Part shown: positions 52,769 to 62,044 of the stretch, piece after piece
How the letters are laid out: each line of letters opens with the position of its first letter
Numbering within the stretch: the stretch's first letter is position 1
Origin: Mucilaginibacter flavus
GTDB lineage: Bacteria > Bacteroidota > Bacteroidia > Sphingobacteriales > Sphingobacteriaceae
DNA length: 64,000 nucleotides
Reading direction: 5' to 3'
NCBI RefSeq assembly: GCF_030409315.1
Contig: NZ_JAUFPS010000041.1
Coordinates: 310,001 to 374,000 of the forward strand
The notes under the pieces: model-generated
Told to the model about the DNA's origin: nothing
Databases searched by the model: none
What the model saw: only the letters and a program-made list of their open reading frames with translations
Translations under genes and position numbers: made by a program

Positions 52769-53899
52769 ATGACTGATCACTCACCAATCACTATTCACTG
52801 GTTTACAATAGATAATGTAGATAAACTGGATACACCGGCTTTGGTGGTTTATCCGGATAGGGTGCAGGCCAACATCGATTTGCTTAAAACCATGATTGAT
52901 GATGTTGCCAGGTTAAGGCCGCATGTAAAAACCTATAAAAATAGGGAAGTAACACAGCTACTGCTTGATGCCGGTATCAACAAATTTAAGTGCGCAACCA
53001 TTGCTGAGGCCGAATTGCTGGCTATTTGCAAAGCGCCCGATGTACTGCTGGCTTATCAACCTGTTGGGCCGAAGTTGCACCGGTTTATCAAACTGATACA
53101 TGCATATCCACAAACCAAATTCTCGTGTTTGGTTGATAATGATGTTGCTGCCAAAGAGATCTCAGATGCGGCGAAACGGTATGAGATAAGTATCGATGTT
53201 TATTTAGATTTAAATGTTGGTATGAACCGTACGGGCATTGCACCGGGCTTTGAAGCTTTGCAATTGTATATGGATTGCGCGGTTTTGCCGGGCATTAATC
53301 CGGTAGGGCTGCACGCTTATGATGGCCATATTCATGATATCGACCTTGAAAAAAGAACCGAACGTTGTGACGCGGGTTTTAAAGCAGTTTTAAAATTACA
53401 GCAGGATTTACACGGCAAAGGGTACCCCGAGCCTGTTATAGTGGCAGGTGGATCGCCAACGTTTATAATTCATGCTAAACGGAAGCAGGTACAGTGTAGC
53501 CCCGGTACGTTTGTTTATTGGGATAGAGGTTATGAAGTGGGGATTCCAGAGCAACTTTTTTTGCCGGCGGTGCTGGTAATTACACGAGTGGTTTCGTTAC
53601 CCGATGCCACCAAACTTTGTTTAGATGTTGGGCATAAATCTGTATCGGCCGAAAATGAATTGGGTAAGCGCGTTTACTTTTTAAACGCTCCCGAATTGAT
53701 ACCAACAGGCCAAAGTGAAGAACACTTGGTAGTTGAAGCTGGCAAGGGCCACCATTGCCAAATTGGGGATGTACTTTATGGCATCCCGCATCATGTATGC
53801 CCAACAGTGGCTTTACATGAACGGATTTATACTATTGAAAATAATACACTTACAAGCGAATGGCTGAACAGCGCCCGCGACCGTAAGATTACCATTTAA
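52769..53899 (+). CDS. D-threonine aldolase-type PLP enzyme (D-TA / D-serine dehydratase-like)
   Basis: A 376-residue fold-type III PLP enzyme. Lys54 in RPHVKTYK binds PLP in the alanine-racemase-like barrel. The C-terminal D-serine dehydratase-like domain carries the metal motif PHHVCPT (His341, His342, Cys344), which binds Zn2+ or Mn2+ in studied D-threonine aldolases and D-serine dehydratases. It cleaves or dehydrates a D-beta-hydroxy amino acid; the true substrate is unknown. It is followed after 12 bp by a dipeptidase gene, suggesting joint use of D-amino-acid-containing peptides. Confidence 0.87.
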   Translation: MTDHSPITIHWFTIDNVDKLDTPALVVYPDRVQANIDLLKTMIDDVARLRPHVKTYKNREVTQLLLDAGINKFKCATIAEAELLAICKAPDVLLAYQPVGPKLHRFIKLIHAYPQTKFSCLVDNDVAAKEISDAAKRYEISIDVYLDLNVGMNRTGIAPGFEALQLYMDCAVLPGINPVGLHAYDGHIHDIDLEKRTERCDAGFKAVLKLQQDLHGKGYPEPVIVAGGSPTFIIHAKRKQVQCSPGTFVYWDRGYEVGIPEQLFLPAVLVITRVVSLPDATKLCLDVGHKSVSAENELGKRVYFLNAPELIPTGQSEEHLVVEAGKGHHCQIGDVLYGIPHHVCPTVALHERIYTIENNTLTSEWLNSARDRKITI

Positions 53900-53911
53900 C
53901 ATAAAAAAAAC

Positions 53912-54982
53912 ATGTTTATAGTAGATGCCCATTTAGACCTGAGCATGAACGCGTTGGAATGGAACCGTGATCTTACCCGTCCGCTGGCCGAACTTAATCA
54001 GCGCGAAGAAGGTCTTACCGATAAACCAGATCGTGCTAAAGCAGTAATAACCCTACCCGAATTACGCAAGGGTAATATTGGTTTAGTTGTGGCTACACAA
54101 ATAGGAAGGTACGTTGCCCCGGGTAATCCTTTACCCGGCTGGCATTCGCCAGAGCAGGCCTGGGCGCAAACGCAGGGACAGGTAGCCTGGTACAAAGCCA
54201 TGGAAGATGCCGGCGAAATGGTGCAGGTAAATGATCTGGCATCACTTGAAAAACATTTGGCTTATTGGAACGATGTTGAGCCGGTGGATGGTAAAGCTAT
54301 TGGCTATATCCTGAGCTTAGAGGGTGCGGATTCTATTGTAACCGTGCAGCACCTGGAAAGGGCTTATAACTATGGGTTGCGTGCTGTAGGTCCGGCACAT
54401 TACGGCCCTGGTAGGTATGCGCAGGGTACCGACGCTACCGGTTACATGGGCCCCAAAGGCCATGAATTGCTAAAGGAGATGGAACGCCTAAACATTATCC
54501 TGGATGCCACCCATTTATGCGATGATAGCTTTTGGGAAGCATTGGATCATTTTAATGGCCACGTTTGGGCAAGCCACAACAACTGCCGGGCACTGGTAAA
54601 CCATAACCGTCAATATAGCGATGAAATGATTAAAGTATTGATAGAACGGGGAGCGGTTATTGGTGCGGCTTTAGATGCCTGGATGATGGTACCGGGATGG
54701 GTGAGGGGCGTATCAACCCCTAAAGGCATGAACTGTAATATGGAAGTAATGGTTGACCACATCGATCATATTTGCCAGATAGCAGGCAATGCCTTACACG
54801 TAGGGATGGGTACTGATTTAGATGGCGCTTTTGGGCGCGAGCAATGCCCTTATGATTTGGAGACTATAGCTGATATGCAAAAAGTTCCGGCTTTGTTAAA
54901 GAAAAGAGGCTATACCGATGCAGATATCAATAATATGATGCATGGTAACTGGCTAAGGTTTTTAAGAAACGCCTGGGCTTAA
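53912..54982 (+). CDS. M19 family dipeptidase (renal dipeptidase-like)
   Basis: A 356-residue metallo-dipeptidase of the amidohydrolase fold. DAHLDLSMNALEWNRDL near the N-terminus supplies the HxD metal ligands, SLEGADS the bridging glutamate, and LDATHLCDDSFWEALDHF and WASHNNCRALVNHNRQ the two further histidines of the binuclear zinc site. Members hydrolyse dipeptides, often with a D-residue at the C-terminus. No signal peptide is visible, so it is probably cytoplasmic. It is 12 bp downstream of the D-TA-type gene and likely co-transcribed with it. Confidence 0.9.
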   Translation: MFIVDAHLDLSMNALEWNRDLTRPLAELNQREEGLTDKPDRAKAVITLPELRKGNIGLVVATQIGRYVAPGNPLPGWHSPEQAWAQTQGQVAWYKAMEDAGEMVQVNDLASLEKHLAYWNDVEPVDGKAIGYILSLEGADSIVTVQHLERAYNYGLRAVGPAHYGPGRYAQGTDATGYMGPKGHELLKEMERLNIILDATHLCDDSFWEALDHFNGHVWASHNNCRALVNHNRQYSDEMIKVLIERGAVIGAALDAWMMVPGWVRGVSTPKGMNCNMEVMVDHIDHICQIAGNALHVGMGTDLDGAFGREQCPYDLETIADMQKVPALLKKRGYTDADINNMMHGNWLRFLRNAWA

Positions 54983-55307
54983 AGGCGAGGGTCTAATAAG
55001 CTGTTAAAAAAAGAAATTTATTCATTGCCGTTGACTTTAGTCAACGGTAAAATACAGCGTCATTATTGGCTTTAGCCCCAATATTCAGACGGAATTTGGC
55101 TAAAGCCATTCGCTTTTTTAATATTCCGTTGACTAAAGTCAACGGCAATGATTTTTATATCATACAAAAATAATCTGAACGGAGTGTAAACCGCTCCTAA
55201 GAAAAGTCTTGACTCTTGATTCTAATCTCTTGACTCTTTTTTCACCCCCGTGTAAAACAATAAGCTACAATCCTGATAATATCTGTAAATAAACCTACTT
55301 TGCATTA
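54983..55307. other. 325-bp gap made mainly of palindromic and word repeats
   Basis: Holds the nested inverted-repeat element (55022-55151), then words AGTCTTGACTCTTGATTC and CTCTTGACTCT (about 55205-55240) that echo the ribD repeat. A TACTTTG box (55296-55302) lies 5 nt before the start of the glucosidase gene. No reading frame is visible. Confidence 0.7.
55022..55151. repeat. Nested palindromic element with 26-bp perfect arms
   Basis: 55022-55047 and 55126-55151 are perfect 26-nt reverse complements. Each arm contains its own palindrome, CCGTTGACTTTAGTCAACGG (55028-55047) or CCGTTGACTAAAGTCAACGG (55126-55145). A second inverted pair lies inside: GGCTTTAGCC (55068-55077) and GGCTAAAGCC (55098-55107). 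The 130-bp unit could extrude as a branched cruciform or fold as nested hairpins in RNA. It probably belongs to a dispersed REP/BIME-like family. Confidence 0.85.
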
Positions 55308-57908
55308 ATGAATGCAGAACAATCGAGGTTAAAGGATACAAGCTGGAAAAAATGGGGGCCATACGTAACTGATCGCCAATGGGGAACTGTTCGTGAAGAT
55401 TACAGCGCCAATGGCGATGCCTGGAATTATATTACCCATGAAATGGCCCGCAGCAAGGCTTATCGCTGGGGTGAAGAAGGTATAGCCGGTATTTGCGACC
55501 GTCAGCAGATCCTCTGTTTTGCCCTGGCCTTATGGAACAAAAAAGACCCCATCATCAAGGAACGTTACTTCGGCCTCAGTAATCCCGAAGGCAACCATGG
55601 CGAAGATGTGAAGGAACTGTACTACTACCTGGATAGTACGCCCACGCACTCTTACATGAAAACGTTGTACAAGTATCCCCAAAACGAGTTTCCCTACAGC
55701 TGGCTTGTAAACGAAAACAAACGGCGCAACAGAAACGATCCGGAGTTTGAGCTGATGGATACCGGCATTTTTGACAATGACGAATATTTTGATGTATTTA
55801 CCGAATACGCCAAAAATGCGCAGGATGATATCCTCATTAAAATAACAATTCATAATCGGGGCGATAAGGATGCAGCTTTAAATGTGATGCCTACGCTTTG
55901 GTTCCGCAATACATGGAGCTGGGGGTATGATCCGTATAAGCCGGGTATCACAGCTAACGGGAATGGCACAACGGGTATTTTCCATAAAGATCTCGGTCAG
56001 CTTTGGTTGCATGCCGAGGGAAACCCGCAGGTTTTGTTTTGCGATAACGAAACCAATATGAGCAAGCTGTACCACTATGATAGCGGACTTAAATATCACA
56101 AGGATGGTATAAACGATTATATTGTACATGGCGCCAATACCATCAACTCTAAAAATACGGGCACCAAAGCCGCTGTAAACTATGATATTACCGTAGGTGC
56201 AAAACAAAGCATTACGTTGCGGTTAAGGCTATCGCCCGACGCCAACTACGGTTTTGAAGATTTTGACCACATCTTTGATATTCGCCTAACCGAGGCCAAC
56301 CAGTTTTACAACGACATATACAGCAATAAAGACGATGCCGACAGGTGTATGGTTCAACGCCAGGCATTTGCGGGCATGTTGTGGAACAAGCAATTCTATT
56401 ACTCAGATATCCGCCAATGGCGACATGGAGACCCAGGGCAACCCAAGCCACCGGCACAAAGAAAAACCGCCCGAAATAGCAAGTGGAAACACCTGAATAC
56501 CAAGGATATTATTTCCATGCCAGATAAATGGGAATACCCGTGGTTTGCGGCCTGGGATTTAGCATTCCACTGTTTACCACTGGCTACGGTTGATATAGCC
56601 TTTGCCAAAAATCAATTGGTGTTGCTTACCCGGGATTGGTATATGCATCCCAACGGACAATTGCCCGCCTATGAATGGGATTTTGGCGATGTAAATCCTC
56701 CTGTGCATGCCATGGCTGTTTGGAACATCTACAAAACAGATAAAACGGCTAACGGGGGTAAAGGGGATACTTACTTCCTGGAAAGAGTTTTTCACAAACT
56801 GATGCTCAATTTTACCTGGTGGGTAAACCGTAAGGATGCATCTGGCAATAATATTTTTGAAGGCGGTTTTTTGGGGATGGATAACATAGGCGTGTTTGAC
56901 AGGAACACCCGATTGCCATCCGGTCAGCACTTGGAGCAAGCCGATGGCACCAGCTGGATGGCCATGTATTCATTAAACCTGCTGCGCATCGCTACAGAAC
57001 TGGCCGAAACGGATAAAGCTTATGAGGATATTGCCTCAAAGTTTTTTGAACATTTTATTTATATCGTGGGTGCCATGTCAAACCTTGGCGAAAACAACCA
57101 GGGTTTGTGGGATGAAGAGGACGGTTTCTTTTATGATCAGTTACGCTTCCCCGACGATGGATCGGTAAAAATGAAGGTTCGTAGTATCGTGGGCTTAATC
57201 CCATTATTTGCTACTGAAGTTTTAGACGAAAGTGATATAGCCGATAGCCCCATCTTTACAGAACGCATGAAATGGTTTGCCGAAAAGCGGCCAGATTTAG
57301 CTTCGCTGGTGTCCCGGTGGAACGAAAAGAGCAGTACCGGCAGGCATTTGATTAGCTTACTCCGTGGTTACCGGATGAAATCAATCCTGAAATACATGCT
57401 CGATGAAAAAGAGTTTTTGAGCAATTATGGTATTCGGTCACTTTCAAAATACCACCAGGAGCACCCTTATAAAATATCGGTTAATGGAATGGAGTTTGGT
57501 ATAGGCTATATTCCCGGCGAAAGTGACAGTGGCCTATTTGGTGGCAACAGTAACTGGCGTGGCCCGATATGGATGCCAATCAATTATCTCATTATTGATA
57601 GTTTACACCGCTTCCATCATTACTACGGTGACGATTTTAAGGTAGAATGCCCAACCGGATCTGGCATTTTTATGAATTTAGGTGAGGTTGCTGGCGAACT
57701 TTATAACAGGGTATCAAAGCTGTTTTTAAGGGACGACAAGGGTAACCGAGCGATATTCGGCAACAATCAAAAGATGCAAACCGATCCCCATTTTAAAGAT
57801 TATATCCTTTTCTACGAGTTTTTTGATGGTGATAACGGGCGGGGAGCAGGTGCCTCGCACCAAACCGGGTGGACTGGTTTAATAGCAAACTGTTTGCATA
57901 CAGTATAG
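55308..57908 (+). CDS. GH63-like glucosidase
   Basis: An 866-residue cytoplasmic-looking protein without a signal peptide. The N-terminal WKKWGPYVTDRQWGTVREDYSANGDAW block and the (alpha/alpha)6-type C-terminal region, with WDLAFHCLPLA, GDVNPPVHAMAVW and NWRGPIWMPINYL, match bacterial glucosidases related to glycoside hydrolase family 63 (processing alpha-glucosidase). The catalytic acids lie in these Asp/Glu-rich blocks, but I cannot place them with certainty. It may trim alpha-glucosides from the nearby glycogen/trehalose pathway or dietary glycans; no direct link is visible. ATG at 55308 has a TACTTTG box 5 nt upstream. Confidence 0.82.
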   Translation: MNAEQSRLKDTSWKKWGPYVTDRQWGTVREDYSANGDAWNYITHEMARSKAYRWGEEGIAGICDRQQILCFALALWNKKDPIIKERYFGLSNPEGNHGEDVKELYYYLDSTPTHSYMKTLYKYPQNEFPYSWLVNENKRRNRNDPEFELMDTGIFDNDEYFDVFTEYAKNAQDDILIKITIHNRGDKDAALNVMPTLWFRNTWSWGYDPYKPGITANGNGTTGIFHKDLGQLWLHAEGNPQVLFCDNETNMSKLYHYDSGLKYHKDGINDYIVHGANTINSKNTGTKAAVNYDITVGAKQSITLRLRLSPDANYGFEDFDHIFDIRLTEANQFYNDIYSNKDDADRCMVQRQAFAGMLWNKQFYYSDIRQWRHGDPGQPKPPAQRKTARNSKWKHLNTKDIISMPDKWEYPWFAAWDLAFHCLPLATVDIAFAKNQLVLLTRDWYMHPNGQLPAYEWDFGDVNPPVHAMAVWNIYKTDKTANGGKGDTYFLERVFHKLMLNFTWWVNRKDASGNNIFEGGFLGMDNIGVFDRNTRLPSGQHLEQADGTSWMAMYSLNLLRIATELAETDKAYEDIASKFFEHFIYIVGAMSNLGENNQGLWDEEDGFFYDQLRFPDDGSVKMKVRSIVGLIPLFATEVLDESDIADSPIFTERMKWFAEKRPDLASLVSRWNEKSSTGRHLISLLRGYRMKSILKYMLDEKEFLSNYGIRSLSKYHQEHPYKISVNGMEFGIGYIPGESDSGLFGGNSNWRGPIWMPINYLIIDSLHRFHHYYGDDFKVECPTGSGIFMNLGEVAGELYNRVSKLFLRDDKGNRAIFGNNQKMQTDPHFKDYILFYEFFDGDNGRGAGASHQTGWTGLIANCLHTV

Positions 57909-57970
57909 CGGCCTCTACTAAATCCTTTCCGCTGGTTAGCGGAAGAACTTTAAAATATGCAAATTAAAAA

Positions 57971-58005
57971 GTCTCCCCCTTCAGGGGGAGATTTAGAGGG
58001 GGCTT
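57971..58005. repeat. REP-like hairpin, TCTCCCCC-TTCA-GGGGGAGA
   Basis: A perfect 8-bp stem (57972-57991) with the same TTCA loop and the same TTTAGAGGGGGCTT tail as the copy at 4213-4246, 54 kb away. It lies behind the glucosidase gene. Confidence 0.7.
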
Positions 58006-58095
58006 ATTATTGTGTAAAAAAGACACAATAATATATAAAATGCTGAAAATTAATTTTTAGATTTACTGTACCACATTAAAACTAAAATTATCAGC

Positions 58096-59025
58096 ATGAA
58101 TTACAACAGGAGAAAATTTATCCAAAGTGCGGGCGCGTTGGCACTTGGCGGTATGGCTATGTCTGGCAAGGCAGCAAGTTTGCTAAGCAATATGGCACCG
58201 CATCCAATAGGTTTACAGCTATTTACCTTTTTTGGCGTTATTGACGAAGATGTAAAAGGCACGCTCACCAAAATAGCGGCATTAGGTTATAAAGACATGG
58301 AATCGGCCTTTAGCAAAAAAGGCGGTTATTATGGAATGAAACCAAAGGAGTTTAAGGCGATGGTTAATGGCCTGGGCATGAACTGGACATCGCACCACGT
58401 ACTTGGCGCACCTTTCAAACTTCCTCCCGGAACTAAATTACCTAACGGTGCCGATGGTAAACCGATGGTGATCCCGCCAATGAAAAATCTGCGCGATAAC
58501 ATGCAGGAATTAGTTGACGACGCGGCCGCAGGCGGTATTAAATACCTGGTTTGCGCAAACTCGCCAACCAGTACCTTAGACGAAATAAAATCAACCATCG
58601 AAGTATTAAACAAAACAGGCGAAGCCACCAAAAAGGTAGGAATCCAGTTTGCATACCACAACCATGATATGGAGTTTCATGCGGTTGAAGGTAAAGTGCC
58701 ATATGATTTGCTATTGAGCGAAACCGATCCGCATAACGTGAAAATGGAGCTTGACCTGGCCTGGGCTGTTAAAGGTGGTAAAAACCCTGTAGAGATGTTT
58801 AAACAACATCCCGGACGTTTCCCGCTCTGGCATGTGAAGGACTTGGATGCCGAACGTAAAACGATATTACCGGTAGGTAGTGGTACAATAGATTTTAAAC
58901 CCATCTTCGCGGCTGCAAAATCAGCAGGAATGCAGCACTTCTTTGTAGAACACGACGGCCCTAAAGATCCGTTGGCGAGCATCACTGCCAGTATCAAATA
59001 TTTAAAGGGGACGTTAAAGGTTTAA
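58096..59025 (+). CDS. Tat-exported sugar phosphate isomerase/epimerase (AP-endonuclease-2-like TIM barrel)
   Basis: A 309-residue protein with a twin-arginine signal: NRRKFIQSAGALALGGMAMSG at residues 4-24 (RRKF followed by a hydrophobic core). The mature part is a xylose-isomerase-like TIM barrel: PIGLQLFTFFG, GIQFAYHNHDMEF, MELDLAWAVKGGKNP and FFVEHDGPKDPL give the histidine and acidic metal ligands. Export suggests action on sugars in the periplasm, although the substrate is unknown. It follows the glucosidase gene on the same strand after 187 bp, so a joint sugar route is possible. Confidence 0.88.
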   Translation: MNYNRRKFIQSAGALALGGMAMSGKAASLLSNMAPHPIGLQLFTFFGVIDEDVKGTLTKIAALGYKDMESAFSKKGGYYGMKPKEFKAMVNGLGMNWTSHHVLGAPFKLPPGTKLPNGADGKPMVIPPMKNLRDNMQELVDDAAAGGIKYLVCANSPTSTLDEIKSTIEVLNKTGEATKKVGIQFAYHNHDMEFHAVEGKVPYDLLLSETDPHNVKMELDLAWAVKGGKNPVEMFKQHPGRFPLWHVKDLDAERKTILPVGSGTIDFKPIFAAAKSAGMQHFFVEHDGPKDPLASITASIKYLKGTLKV

Positions 59026-59030
59026 GTTGT

Positions 59031-59061
59031 TCATTTGTTCACTGGTTCATTAGTTCATTGG
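59031..59061. repeat. Left copy of a 31-nt inverted repeat bracketing the ethanolamine permease
   Basis: 59031-59061 is the exact reverse complement of 60636-60666. It consists of reiterated GTTCATT/GTTCACT words and begins 5 bp after the stop of the isomerase gene. Confidence 0.8.
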
Positions 59062-59144
59062 GCTCTTATGTTGTTTGATAGATATAGCAGATTTCCTGAT
59101 TTATTAATATTGCTATTTCATATATAAAGTTATCGAACTTTTTA

Positions 59145-59186
59145 CCAATCAACTAATGAACCAGTGAACCAGTGAACCAATGAACC
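59145..59186. repeat. Additional copy of the same word repeat
   Basis: CTAATGAACCAGTGAACC, then AGTGAACCAATGAACC: the same words as at 60636-60666 in the same orientation, and therefore inverted relative to 59031-59061. The pair flanks an 83-bp spacer. Confidence 0.7.
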
Positions 59187-59267
59187 AACCCCTTAACAAT
59201 TCCATAACATAGCCCCGTTTTGATTTAAGGCCTGCTTTAAGTATCTTAAGGCGGCAAATCAAAACAT

Positions 59268-60614
59268 ATGGAAGCACCCCCGGCAGAGCATTTAAAAAAA
59301 GTTTTAAAACCCATCCATCTTTGGGCCATTGCCGTTGGCCTGGTTATATCTGGCGAATACTTTGGCTGGAATTTAGGTTGGGATGTTGCCGGTACTATAG
59401 GCTTGTTAATTGCTACCGTGGTGATCACGGTAATGTATATCACGTTCATTTTCAGCTATACGGAACTCACCGCGGCTATCCCGCATGCGGGCGGGGCTTT
59501 CGCTTACGCATATCGGGCAATGGGACCTTTCGGTGGCCTTATAGCTGGTTACGCTACCCTTATAGATTTTCTGCTCGCTTCGCCAGCTATAGCTATTTCC
59601 CTGGGGAGCTACCTTCATTTTTTATATCCGGCTATCCCAATTATGCAATCGGCCATGCTGTTTAACGCGGCTTTTGTGATGCTTAATATTTCGGGCGTTA
59701 AGGAATCGGCAACATTTTCGGTGTTTATTACCATTTTGGCTGTGGCCGAATTGCTGTTGTATATGGGCGTGGTTAGTCCGAATTTTAAAATGGATAACTA
59801 TTTGAGCAATCCAATGCCTTTTGGTTGGAGTGGCGTATTCGCGGCCCTGCCATTCGCGGTTTGGTTTTACCTGGCCATAGAAGGCGTAGCTATGGTAGCC
59901 GAAGAAGTTAAAGACCCTAAAAAAGATATCCCCAAGGGTTATATATCCGCTCTTGCTACTTTAGTAGCCCTGGCCTTGGGTGTAATGGTACTGACAGGCG
60001 GCATAACCGACTGGCGTAAGCTAAGCAAACTTGATTATCCTTTACCCGAGGCTGTAGGCATTGTATTAGGCAAGGCCAGCGGCTTAACCAAAATATTTGC
60101 CAGTATTGGTTTGTTTGGGCTGATAGCTTCCCTGCATGGAACTATTTTAGCGTCATCCAGGCAGGTGTTTGCAATGGCCCGCAGCGGTTATTTGCCAACT
60201 GGGCTATCTAACCTAAACCATCGGTTTAAAACACCACATTGGTCGCTTATTGCAGCGGGACTGGTTAGCTTTTTAGCCATTTACTTTGGCACAACAACCA
60301 AAGATGGTACAGGGCAACTCATTATTTTATCGGTGTTAGGTGCTGTGGTGATGTATATGATGTGTATGGTTAGCCTGTTTATCCTCCGCAAAAAAGAGCC
60401 CAATTTGGAGCGCCCGTTTACAGCGCCATTTTATCCTGTTTTCCCCGCCATTGCTTTGGTTATTTCTGTTATTTGTCTTTTTGCAATTATATATTTTAAT
60501 AAACAGGTAACAGTCATGTTTTTTGGCGGACTGGTAGGTATCATATTGATTTTTGTATTGATGGGGAAACATAAAGAAGCCTTAACAGATGATTTGATGG
60601 TAACACCTGAATAA
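59268..60614 (+). CDS. eat: Ethanolamine permease (APC superfamily)
   Basis: A 448-residue amino-acid-polyamine-organocation transporter with about 12 helices. ISGEYFGWNLGWDVAG near residues 26-41 is the substrate-loop signature of ethanolamine permeases, and IPHAGGAFAYAYRAMGPFGGLIAGYA is the usual APC TM3 region. Placement directly before eutB and eutC confirms the substrate. It brings ethanolamine, released from phosphatidylethanolamine, into the cytoplasm. The gap to eutB is 48 bp and is filled by a repeat. The assignment to ethanolamine rests on motif plus context. Confidence 0.9.
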   Translation: MEAPPAEHLKKVLKPIHLWAIAVGLVISGEYFGWNLGWDVAGTIGLLIATVVITVMYITFIFSYTELTAAIPHAGGAFAYAYRAMGPFGGLIAGYATLIDFLLASPAIAISLGSYLHFLYPAIPIMQSAMLFNAAFVMLNISGVKESATFSVFITILAVAELLLYMGVVSPNFKMDNYLSNPMPFGWSGVFAALPFAVWFYLAIEGVAMVAEEVKDPKKDIPKGYISALATLVALALGVMVLTGGITDWRKLSKLDYPLPEAVGIVLGKASGLTKIFASIGLFGLIASLHGTILASSRQVFAMARSGYLPTGLSNLNHRFKTPHWSLIAAGLVSFLAIYFGTTTKDGTGQLIILSVLGAVVMYMMCMVSLFILRKKEPNLERPFTAPFYPVFPAIALVISVICLFAIIYFNKQVTVMFFGGLVGIILIFVLMGKHKEALTDDLMVTPE

Positions 60615-60635
60615 GTTTGACCTGTACTACGTTTA

Positions 60636-60666
60636 CCAATGAACTAATGAACCAGTGAACAAATGA
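60636..60666. repeat. Right copy of the 31-nt inverted repeat, overlapping the eutB start codon
   Basis: Reiterated AATGAAC/AGTGAAC words run directly into the ATG of eutB at 60663. The copy is perfectly complementary to 59031-59061. Confidence 0.8.
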
Positions 60667-62042
60667 CCGCTTTTAAAACAACCATACGTCATAAGGTATA
60701 TAAGTTTCACGATCTGAAAGCTTTACTGGGAAAAGCATCGCCTCACCGATCGGGCGATGAGTTAGCAGGCGTTTGCGCGCATAGTTATGAGGAACGGGTT
60801 GCCGCCCAAATCACCTTAGCTGATGTACCCTTGAAAACCTTTTTAAATGAGGTTATCATTCCTTATGAGGATGATGAGGTTACCCGTTTAATAATTGATA
60901 GCCATGATGTTAATGCTTTTGCATTAATAAACCATTTAACAGTTGGCGAATTGCGCGACTGGCTGTTAAGCGACGATACCGATACCTTAACTTTAACAAA
61001 CCTGGCATCCGGCTTAACGCCCGAAATGGTGGCTGCGGTATCTAAACTGATGCGTAACCAGGATTTGATCGCGGTAGCAAAAAAGTGTGAGGTAGTAACG
61101 CGGTTTCGGAATACTATAGGTTTAAAAGGGCATTTCAGTACCCGGCTACAGCCAAATCATCCTACAGATGATCCTCGGGGCGTTGCGGCCAGCATTATTG
61201 ACGGTTTGTTATTTGGCAGCGGCGATGCTACAATTGGCATTAACCCCGCTACTGATAGCCCGGCGGCGGTAAGCAAGTTGCTTACCTTGATGGATAATAT
61301 CAGGTTCCAGTTTGAAATACCTACCCAAACCTGCGTACTAAGTCATATCACTACAACATTACAGTTAATCAATGACGGCGCACCGGTTGATCTTTGCTTT
61401 CAATCCATTGCCGGTACCGAGAAGGCAAATACCAGTTTCGGTATTAATTTGAATATAATTGAGGAGGCATACCAGGCCACTTTATCTTTAAACAGGGGAA
61501 CAGCAGGCAATAATGTGATGTATTTTGAAACCGGGCAGGGCAGCGCGCTATCGGCAAATGCCAATTTTGGAGTCGATCAGCAAACCTGCGAGGTGAGGGC
61601 CTACGCCGTAGCCCGTAAGTTTAAGCCCTTGTTGGTAAATACCGTAGTCGGCTTTATCGGACCTGAATATTTATATGATGGCAAGCAAATTATCCGTGCT
61701 GCGTTAGAGGATCATTTTTGCGGTAAACTATTGGGGCTACCCATGGGCTGCGATGTTTGCTACACTAACCATGCCGAGGCCGACCAGGATGATATGGACA
61801 ACCTGCTTACCTTGTTGGGCGTAGCAGGCTGCAATTTTGTAATGGGCATCCCTGGTGCCGATGATATTATGCTTAATTATCAATCTACGTCCTTTCACGA
61901 TGCTTTGTACCTTCGTAAGGTATTAGGAGTTAAGCCGGCACCAGAGTTTGAACAATGGCTCATAAAGCAGGGAATTACCGATGATAAGGGTAACATGCTA
62001 ACCATAAATCCCACTCATAGCCTGCTTGGTGCCGTAATTTAA
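60663..62042 (+). CDS. eutB: Ethanolamine ammonia-lyase large subunit
   Basis: A 459-residue catalytic subunit of the adenosylcobalamin-dependent lyase that splits ethanolamine to acetaldehyde and ammonia. LNRGTAGNNVMYFETGQGSALSANANFGVDQQTCEVRAYAVAR and PMGCDVCYTNHAEADQDD are the family blocks around the active site and cobalamin. Length matches E. coli EutB (453). No microcompartment shell genes, eutA reactivase or eutE are in view, so acetaldehyde must be handled elsewhere. The start codon lies at the end of a word repeat; two bases separate it from eutC. Confidence 0.95.
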   Translation: MTAFKTTIRHKVYKFHDLKALLGKASPHRSGDELAGVCAHSYEERVAAQITLADVPLKTFLNEVIIPYEDDEVTRLIIDSHDVNAFALINHLTVGELRDWLLSDDTDTLTLTNLASGLTPEMVAAVSKLMRNQDLIAVAKKCEVVTRFRNTIGLKGHFSTRLQPNHPTDDPRGVAASIIDGLLFGSGDATIGINPATDSPAAVSKLLTLMDNIRFQFEIPTQTCVLSHITTTLQLINDGAPVDLCFQSIAGTEKANTSFGINLNIIEEAYQATLSLNRGTAGNNVMYFETGQGSALSANANFGVDQQTCEVRAYAVARKFKPLLVNTVVGFIGPEYLYDGKQIIRAALEDHFCGKLLGLPMGCDVCYTNHAEADQDDMDNLLTLLGVAGCNFVMGIPGADDIMLNYQSTSFHDALYLRKVLGVKPAPEFEQWLIKQGITDDKGNMLTINPTHSLLGAVI

Positions 62043-62044
62043 CT

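Noticed and set aside
55530..56939. Several minus-strand frames of 80-120 codons within the glucosidase gene
   Set aside because: Shadow frames of a strongly coding region; no recognisable domains.
59031..60666. Inverted repeats around the permease as insertion-sequence ends
   Set aside because: No transposase and no target-site duplication; the repeats are made of words that also occur singly nearby.
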